From positions 1 to 64,000 of the forward strand of contig JACCLO010000007.1 in assembly GCA_029448655.1 (NCBI GenBank): a stretch of 64,000 bases of DNA, read 5' to 3'. The notes beneath the pieces are model-generated. The model did no database searches and was not told the origin of the DNA. It worked only from the letters and a program-made list of their open reading frames with translations. This document shows positions 58,066 to 64,000 of this stretch, piece by piece. Numbering within the stretch: the stretch's first letter is position 1; each line of letters begins with the position of its first letter. Made by a program: the position numbers and the translations under genes. The DNA is from Wolfiporia cocos. Lineage: Eukaryota > Basidiomycota > Agaricomycetes > Polyporales > Phaeolaceae.

Positions 58066-59058
58066 ATGCCCGCCGAACGTACCAACGACAACGCCACCAA
58101 CCAGGGACCAGTTCCCTACGACACTGCTCGCCGCCCTCGCCCACGTACAGTCGCGAGAACTACCAACACCGAAGCCGCGAGATTTCGCCGACGACAGGCC
58201 GAAATCGAAGCAGCAGCAGAAGACCTCGGTCGTCCCTATCGCACGGACAATCGAGGCCGTATCCACCTCACCAAGACCCAGACGGGTCACGACACCATCG
58301 TCTCGCACATCCCCGCTCGACTAACACAGGAAGAGCGCGACGCCATCCACGCGGAAGGCGTCGAAGAACGTCGACGCGCCGCAATCCGTGCTCATCGGAA
58401 GGAGCAAAAGGAACAGGCCCGACAGAAGCGCGAAGCTGAGAAGCTCGCGGCTATTGCCGAAAGACTGGCGTGCGAGAAGATTGAGAGAGAAGCGAGGGAG
58501 GAATACGAGAGAAAGAAGCAGGCGCATGAGGACTATATGATATTCGGAGAGGGTCGTTTTACAGCAGAAGAACGACTCGTCAGAATCGCGAACCAAGCCA
58601 GGGTTCACGGTTGGAAAGACGAAATCCGACACTCCCTCCCCGCCTGGATCGATTGGCGCGACATCACGTGCAATCAAGATCAATGGGCCGCTTGCCTTAA
58701 CAGCTGGCCCCTCCTCGCCCAGGCAACGCGCATCATCGATCGCGTCCGAAAGACGGCCCGATCCCGTCATGCCACTTGCGACCCCGAATACTTCAAAGAA
58801 ACCATGAACAAATTTGAAGACATCGAGGTCGCCATCCTCAGTTGGAAGCGATGCTGTCTATGCTCGCAGACAACAAATGGCGAACGCCGTCGCTTCTTAC
58901 GCGACATGAAGAAACTGACGATGGGAATAATATTCCAACACGACATCGAAGGAGAGATCGAACTCATCGTCAGCAAAATAGGGGAATTAAAAATGGCTTT
59001 TCCCCGAGTATTTAGTTACGAGTTTACGGATGTCGACATGGCAGAGGACTCGGACTAG
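58066..59058 (+). CDS. ORF1 upstream of gag, unknown function (330 aa)
   Basis: A clean frame from ATG 58,066 (MPAERTNDNATNQGPVPYDT) to TAG 59,056-59,058. Residues about 45-165 are rich in Arg, Glu, Lys and Ala (QEERDAIHAEGVEERRRAAI) and likely form a long coiled coil. A folded-looking part follows (RHSLPAWIDWRDITCNQDQW) and a Cys cluster SWKRCCLCSQTTNGERRR near residue 265. The end is acidic (DVDMAEDSD). It is separated from gag by 175 bp and uses G/C-rich codons like gag. It is not a recognised gag, env or chromatin-binding domain. Possible roles as a second RNA-binding or particle protein are guesses. Confidence 0.8.
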   Translation: MPAERTNDNATNQGPVPYDTARRPRPRTVARTTNTEAARFRRRQAEIEAAAEDLGRPYRTDNRGRIHLTKTQTGHDTIVSHIPARLTQEERDAIHAEGVEERRRAAIRAHRKEQKEQARQKREAEKLAAIAERLACEKIEREAREEYERKKQAHEDYMIFGEGRFTAEERLVRIANQARVHGWKDEIRHSLPAWIDWRDITCNQDQWAACLNSWPLLAQATRIIDRVRKTARSRHATCDPEYFKETMNKFEDIEVAILSWKRCCLCSQTTNGERRRFLRDMKKLTMGIIFQHDIEGEIELIVSKIGELKMAFPRVFSYEFTDVDMAEDSD

Positions 59059-59233
59059 CGTAGCAATACCTAGTGTACACCTAGTATAGCAGCAATGCAT
59101 ACTTTCTGAAAGGCGAACAAAAGGCGTGACTACCTTCAAGCGACTACATTCAAAACCAAGGACTTTCTATTTTTTAGGAAACGGAACGACCGTTGTGCGG
59201 GATACTAACACTTGAATTACAGAAAACACAAAC

Positions 59234-61120
59234 ATGTCCACCTCCCAAGCCGCACAAACCTCTCGCGCCGTATCACCAGTTCACACCCCGGTACGCGCAA
59301 CCACCCCGATAGGAACTACTCCTCCGGGTGGTGAGACGGTCCTCGCCCCAAACACACTCCGCATCAGGAACTACCTCCCCGACTTCCTTCAAGAAATTGA
59401 GGAAGAAGTGGAGATCGAAATCGAGCCAATCAGCCTATACGCACGGCTGTCCAGCACGCTCGAACAACCGGCCCTACCAGACGCGTACGGCCCATACAAA
59501 CGTATTGGACGAAAGGTCCCCGACGACGTCCAATGGCCGGGAGACCAGTTCGTACGAGAAAAATTGGCGGAAGGAGTTATCCAGGACCTCAACGATGTCC
59601 GAGATGAAATGGAGATAGGTTGGAACGCCGTCTCACAGGCAGTCGACATCAGCTCGGCCTACTCGGACACGACCACTCACACCCTCCGCCGCCAACTCGA
59701 CCAACGCTTTAAACGCATGTTTAAAGCAGCGGATTTACAAAGGAACTACATCACGTTCCTCGAACAACGCATCAAGAAGCTCGAGACCGCTGCGCCCGCC
59801 CAATCGACTAGCGGGCCGTCTCAAAGCGCGATGGACCTCATAGAGGCCCGTCTCCGCAAGCTGGAAAAACAGCCAGCAGCATCATCATCCGCGCAAGCCC
59901 TCACCACGCTAGAGGCAAAAGTCCAGCAGCTCGAAGCAAAGCTCGCTGCAGTCCCCACTGGCACAGTTGCCACCGGTGCGGGACCTACTATCACCATCAG
60001 GCAGCCAGTCGAGAAGCCGCCGACCTTCTCTGGAGACGAGAAGTCCACTCCTGTAAAGGAGTGGCTTCAAAAGTTATCCATGTATTTCAGCGACGCCGGC
60101 ATCACCAACGAACGAGAGCAAATCGTCAAAGCTCTCCGAACGTTAACTGGGGTGGCCTTCCAATATCAGGAGGCCCGTATCACAAAGGCGCGTGACCCCA
60201 CTCAAAACCTCGGAACCTGGAAAGAGTTCGAGGACCAGATGACGAACACGTACGGGAAGAAGTCCCAAGAGGAAATTGCTCGCAAAGAAATCGAGCATTA
60301 CTTCGGGGACGAGGGAAAGAAGAAGGCGAAAGCCGACTTCTTCAAGTACGCCGGCCGACTGCGTGTGCTGCAAAGCCATGCTAAAACTGAAAACACGACG
60401 ATGCTCAACAAACTGAAGGACGTCCTGCCTGAAAAGGTTACAGATGCCTTCGCCCTCATCGAAGTAATGTCGGTCGCCGCCATCCCAACGGACTGGGACA
60501 AGTACCTCGACAAGGCTATCGAGTTGTACAAAGTCCAGTACCGTCACGAGCTCACAGGCTCCATATTCCCGGACGACAACAAGTCCAAAGCGCCGGAGGC
60601 CCCTAAAAAGACCTCCACAAATCACATCACCACGGCTCCCACCAGTGCCTCTGCAAAGAGCACCAGCGGAGGAGCCCCGACCACAACCAAGCCGCTACCA
60701 GCAGGTGCCCAAGCGGGTGCCTACTGGTACAACATTCCCAAGACGACTAAGTGGGTGCTCCGAGCACCCCCACATAAATGCAGCAGTTGCAAGCGTGACA
60801 ACTGCACCAACGGCTTCCCCGAGTGCAAGTCCAAGCCAGCAGGCCAAGGACCAAACACCGCGGCGAAAGCCACCACCATCACCACCACCAGCGGATCACA
60901 ACCGCAAGGGAAGGGACGCTACGTCCGAACGGTAACCGAATGGATACCGGAAGACGAAGCAGACACCACGCCGGCTCCGGCAGCTGCGACGGTGTCAGCA
61001 GCATTCATCACGGAGGAACCGCCTTCTCCTCCCATCATCGACGACCGCTCCTTGCCCTCACAAAGGCAGAGCCCCGCTTCGGATCTGATCAATCCGGATT
61101 TCTTCTACGGACGCATGTGA
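59234..61120 (+). CDS. gag: gag polyprotein (628 aa)
   Basis: ATG 59,234 to TGA 61,118-61,120. Two coiled-coil-like stretches precede the capsid-like retrotransposon gag domain, which starts near residue 265 (KPPTFSGDEKSTPVKEWLQK), continues through ALRTLTGVAFQYQEA and ends near YRHELTGSIFPD. A Ser/Thr/Pro linker leads to a Cys-rich box CSSCKRDNCTNGFPEC (C-x2-C-x4-C-x6-C), a zinc-knuckle substitute near residue 515. It would form particles that package element RNA. The 3' end overlaps the pol frame by 322 bases. Confidence 0.9.
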   Translation: MSTSQAAQTSRAVSPVHTPVRATTPIGTTPPGGETVLAPNTLRIRNYLPDFLQEIEEEVEIEIEPISLYARLSSTLEQPALPDAYGPYKRIGRKVPDDVQWPGDQFVREKLAEGVIQDLNDVRDEMEIGWNAVSQAVDISSAYSDTTTHTLRRQLDQRFKRMFKAADLQRNYITFLEQRIKKLETAAPAQSTSGPSQSAMDLIEARLRKLEKQPAASSSAQALTTLEAKVQQLEAKLAAVPTGTVATGAGPTITIRQPVEKPPTFSGDEKSTPVKEWLQKLSMYFSDAGITNEREQIVKALRTLTGVAFQYQEARITKARDPTQNLGTWKEFEDQMTNTYGKKSQEEIARKEIEHYFGDEGKKKAKADFFKYAGRLRVLQSHAKTENTTMLNKLKDVLPEKVTDAFALIEVMSVAAIPTDWDKYLDKAIELYKVQYRHELTGSIFPDDNKSKAPEAPKKTSTNHITTAPTSASAKSTSGGAPTTTKPLPAGAQAGAYWYNIPKTTKWVLRAPPHKCSSCKRDNCTNGFPECKSKPAGQGPNTAAKATTITTTSGSQPQGKGRYVRTVTEWIPEDEADTTPAPAAATVSAAFITEEPPSPPIIDDRSLPSQRQSPASDLINPDFFYGRM

Positions 61121-64000
61121 AAGCTTGCCCATGTGTGTCCCATAATGTAACTCATAGTACCTGTATATCGGCCCCAGAGAAAATAAATTATATAAACACA
61201 AATGCTGCGAACGACCCCACTAAGTCCTTTCGAATTAGTGTGGATCTCTGGGTATATGGGCAAAAAGTACAAGCACTCGCACTAGTTGACTCCGGTGCAT
61301 CAATATCAGTCATCAACAGTGACTTTGTAGATTTGAAAAAACTTACAACTGCTTCACTGAACCCACCCTTGAAAGTACACAATGCGGATGGGACCCACAA
61401 CCTAATTGGTCAACTAACAAAACTTGTGAAAGCATACATGGTTCATGGCGAACATAAGGAAACCGTCGGCCTTGCCGTCATGAAGCTCCATGGTGTTGAC
61501 CTCATACTAGGATACGACTGGTTAAAAAGGCATAACCCACATTTCAATTGGGAAACAGGCCAGATGGACTACTCGAACTGCAAAGATCGATGTATCCATA
61601 AGAAAGAACCTAAGAAACCTTCGCAGGAAGAAAATGCCGATCTAGAAAACGAAGATATTACAATCTGGGATATTCCTATGGACATTATAGGAAAACCAGA
61701 ACCCGAAAATCCCTTTGTCAACTGGTTAGCCACCTTTGAAGACGAAGAATTGAACGTATTCGTACAATTGGTAGAAGCTATAACTCATCCAATTGACGAA
61801 AACAACACTAAGGTTGACATTGAAAAATGGAAAACCCTAGTACCCAAAGAATATGAAGAATTCGGACCTACGGTTTTTTCACAGAAAGCCAGTTACCGAA
61901 TGCCAACTCGTAAGGAATACGACCATGCCATCGAAATAAAAGAAGGCGCAGTATTCCCCAAGGCAGCCAAGCCTTACGCCATGTCGCCTAATGAACGTAA
62001 CTCGTTAGACGAATGGATTGATGAAGAATTAGCCAAAGGCTATATTCAACCCTCACAATCACCCTTCGCATCACCCGTCTTTTTTGTAAAAAAGAAAGAT
62101 GGGGGACTAAGAATGGTAGTGGATTACAGAAAACTCAATGAAATTACAGTACAAAACAAATACCCCATTCCAAGAATATCCGAACTCATAGATCAGTTAG
62201 CCCAAGCGTCGATCTTTACAAAGATCGATCTTCGCTGGGGATATAACAACGTTCGAATTAAGGAAGGGGACGAATGGAAAACAGCCTTCACAACTCACAG
62301 AGGGCTGTTCGAAGCTACTGTAATGTATTTTGGATTCTGTAACGCTCCAGGAACTTTTCAAGCCATGATGAACAACGTCCTAGAAGACTTCATAAGATCT
62401 GGAAAGGTCATAGTCTACCTGGACGACATCCTAATCTTTGGGAATGACTTGAAAGAACACAGAAAGATAGTGAAGGCAGTCCTGCAAAGGCTGCAAGATT
62501 GTGATCTTTACGCAAAGCCTGAAAAGTGCTTCTTCGAACAATCATCCATTGAATATCTAGGGATGATTATCTCTAAAAGTCAGGTCAAAATGGACCCAGC
62601 AAAATACGATGGAGTCCAAAATTGGCCAGAACCCAAAAAAGTCAAAGAAGTCCAAGCGTTTATAGGATTCGCAAATTTCTATAGACGATTCATCAGAGAC
62701 TTCTCAAGAATAGTAAAACCCCTAACCACTCTCACAAAGAAAAATCACGAGTGGAAATGGGGGGATGAACAAGCCAACGCTTTCGAAACATTGAAAGCAG
62801 CATTCACTTCTGCACCCATCCTCAGGATTCCCGACCAATATCAACCATTCCGTATCGAATCAGATGCATCTGACTTCGCCACTGGAGCAGTACTCTCACA
62901 ACTAGACCCATCTGATAACAAATATCACCCAGTAGCGTACTACTCCAAATCAATGAGCGAACCAGAACGGAATTACGAGATATATGACAAAGAACTTCTA
63001 GCCATCATAAGAGCACTAGAAGAATGGCGTCATTATCTAGAAGGTCATAAGGAATCATTTGAAGTATGGACGGACCATTTAAACCTAACATACTTCAAAA
63101 CGGCGCAGAAGTTAACAAGAAGACAAGCAAGATGGGCACTATACCTCACTCGCTTCAATTTCAAACTTAATCACAAACCAGGAAAAACCATGTTACAAGC
63201 TGATCCTCTGTCACGGAGGCCAGATCATGAAGAGGGGGTGAATCTCGACAATCGAGACCAAATTCTCCTCAAACCGGAATTTTTTAACGAAGATTTCGCC
63301 GTTCGCGCAATAACAGCATACCAATTCACGAACGATGAAATCAAAGACAATGAACTTTTAGAAAGTATCAGGAAAGCATTAATGGATAACCAAGTCACTG
63401 AAAAGTACAAGGATCTGTTAAAAGCTGGACCACAGGAATTCAAGAAGGACCTACAACAATGGAACTTCGAGAACGGTCTACTCCTGCATAATGGAAAAGT
63501 CTATGTGCCAGACATCCCAGAGTTAAGACGTAAGGTAGTAGAAATACACCACGATCTACCCTCAGCAGGGCACTACGGACGTGACAAAACGTACGAATTA
63601 ATCACCAGGAACTACTGGTGGCCAGGAATGTACATCTACGTAAAAAAGTACACAGAAACATGTGACATGTGTCAAAGAATGAAGAATCGAGCTGAAAAGC
63701 CGTACGGCATGTTACAACCAAATCCAGTCCCTGAATTACCATGGGACACCATCACTTGCGACTTTATCATGTATTTACCAAAGTCCAAGATCAACAAGTC
63801 CATCTACGACTCCATTATGGTGGTTGTAGACAGACTTACCAAGAGAGCACACTTCTACCCTATCAATTCTAGTTTCGGTACAAAGGACCTAACAACCGTA
63901 CTATACGGAAGGTTCTATCCACAACATGGATTACCAAAACAAATTATCTCAGATAGAGGTGTTCAGTTCTCATCCGAGCTCTTTAAACTATGGTGCAAAG
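60799..64000 (+). CDS. pol: pol polyprotein (protease-RT-RNase H-integrase), 3' end beyond the window
   Basis: Open in the -1 frame relative to gag from 60,799 (after TGA 60,796-60,798) to the window end, with no stop. Protease: LALVDSGASISVIN (61,276) and LILGYDWL (61,501). Reverse transcriptase: FFVKKKDGGLRMVVDYRKLN, FTKIDLRWGYNNVRI and the active site VYLDDILIFG (62,413). RNase H: FRIESDASDFATGAVLSQ (62,850) and YEIYDKELLAI. Integrase: the zinc finger H-H-C-C in IHHDLPSAGHYGRDKTYELI...CDMCQRM (63,544-63,680), first catalytic Asp in ITCDFIMYLP (63,754) and second in IISDRGVQFSS (63,946). There is no suitable early ATG, so expression probably needs frameshifting or splicing from gag. Codons are markedly A/T-ending, unlike gag. 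Confidence 0.93.

Larger units (their letters stand above)
57051..64000 (+). mobile_element. apparently intact Ty3/gypsy retrotransposon with extra ORF, 3' end outside the window
   Basis: A 5' LTR (57,051-57,528) is followed by a leader, ORF1 (58,066-59,058), gag (59,234-61,120) and an open pol frame to the window end: protease, reverse transcriptase, RNase H, integrase. This domain order defines Ty3/gypsy. No stop interrupts about 3.2 kb of pol. The 3' LTR and target duplication are not in view. Confidence 0.93.

Overview
The window is the end of a fungal chromosome, most likely from a mushroom-forming basidiomycete (Agaricomycetes). It starts with about 24 units of CCCCTAA, so the G-strand telomere repeat would be TTAGGGG. 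Short GT-AG introns, a DUF6533-type seven-helix gene, Ty3/gypsy elements of basidiomycete type and a DDE transposase of a kind common in Agaricomycetes support this placement. No species can be named from the sequence alone.

Layout. 1-170 telomere; 171-690 A/C-rich telomere-adjacent sequence; 0.69-3.5 kb decayed Ty3/gypsy pol; 3.5-14.5 kb nested LTRs around a Tc1-like DNA transposon (5553-8818); 13.3-16.7 kb two satellite arrays; 17.6-17.8 kb an internal sequence resembling the telomere-adjacent one; 17.9-22.4 kb a broken gene carrying two LTR insertions; 22.8-23.4 kb a large palindrome; 23.7-28.0 kb a minus-strand SNF2-like helicase relic; 28.5-30.8 kb an array of CACGTG-centred palindromes; 32.3-37.7 kb two uncharacterised intron-containing genes, the second hit by two solo LTRs; 38.0-38.9 kb a phenol-hydroxylase-like relic; 39.8-40.6 kb an inverted pair of tRNA-derived SINEs; 42.5-43.7 kb two MITEs; 43.9-44.7 kb a truncated GH105-like gene followed by a hAT-like MITE; 47.0-48.7 kb a DUF6533 gene; 49.15-55.22 kb an LTR element with almost identical LTRs and a decayed interior, inserted in a SINE; 55.3-56.5 kb minisatellites; 57.05 kb to the window end an apparently intact Ty3/gypsy element with an extra ORF upstream of gag.

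How it fits together. This is a subtelomeric insertion sink. Insertion sites can be read directly: nine LTR insertions show clean 5-bp target duplications, four DNA elements show TA, TTA/TAA or 8-bp duplications, and several hits lie in coding sequence. Coding relics are broken mainly by TGA codons and missense changes that read as C-to-T (often CpG) transitions, which suggests methylation-linked or RIP-like decay. The gypsy element at 57 kb has escaped this and is the best candidate for a live element. No CRISPR, bacterial or organellar sequence was seen. Gene-structure boundaries were read by eye and are approximate for multi-exon genes.
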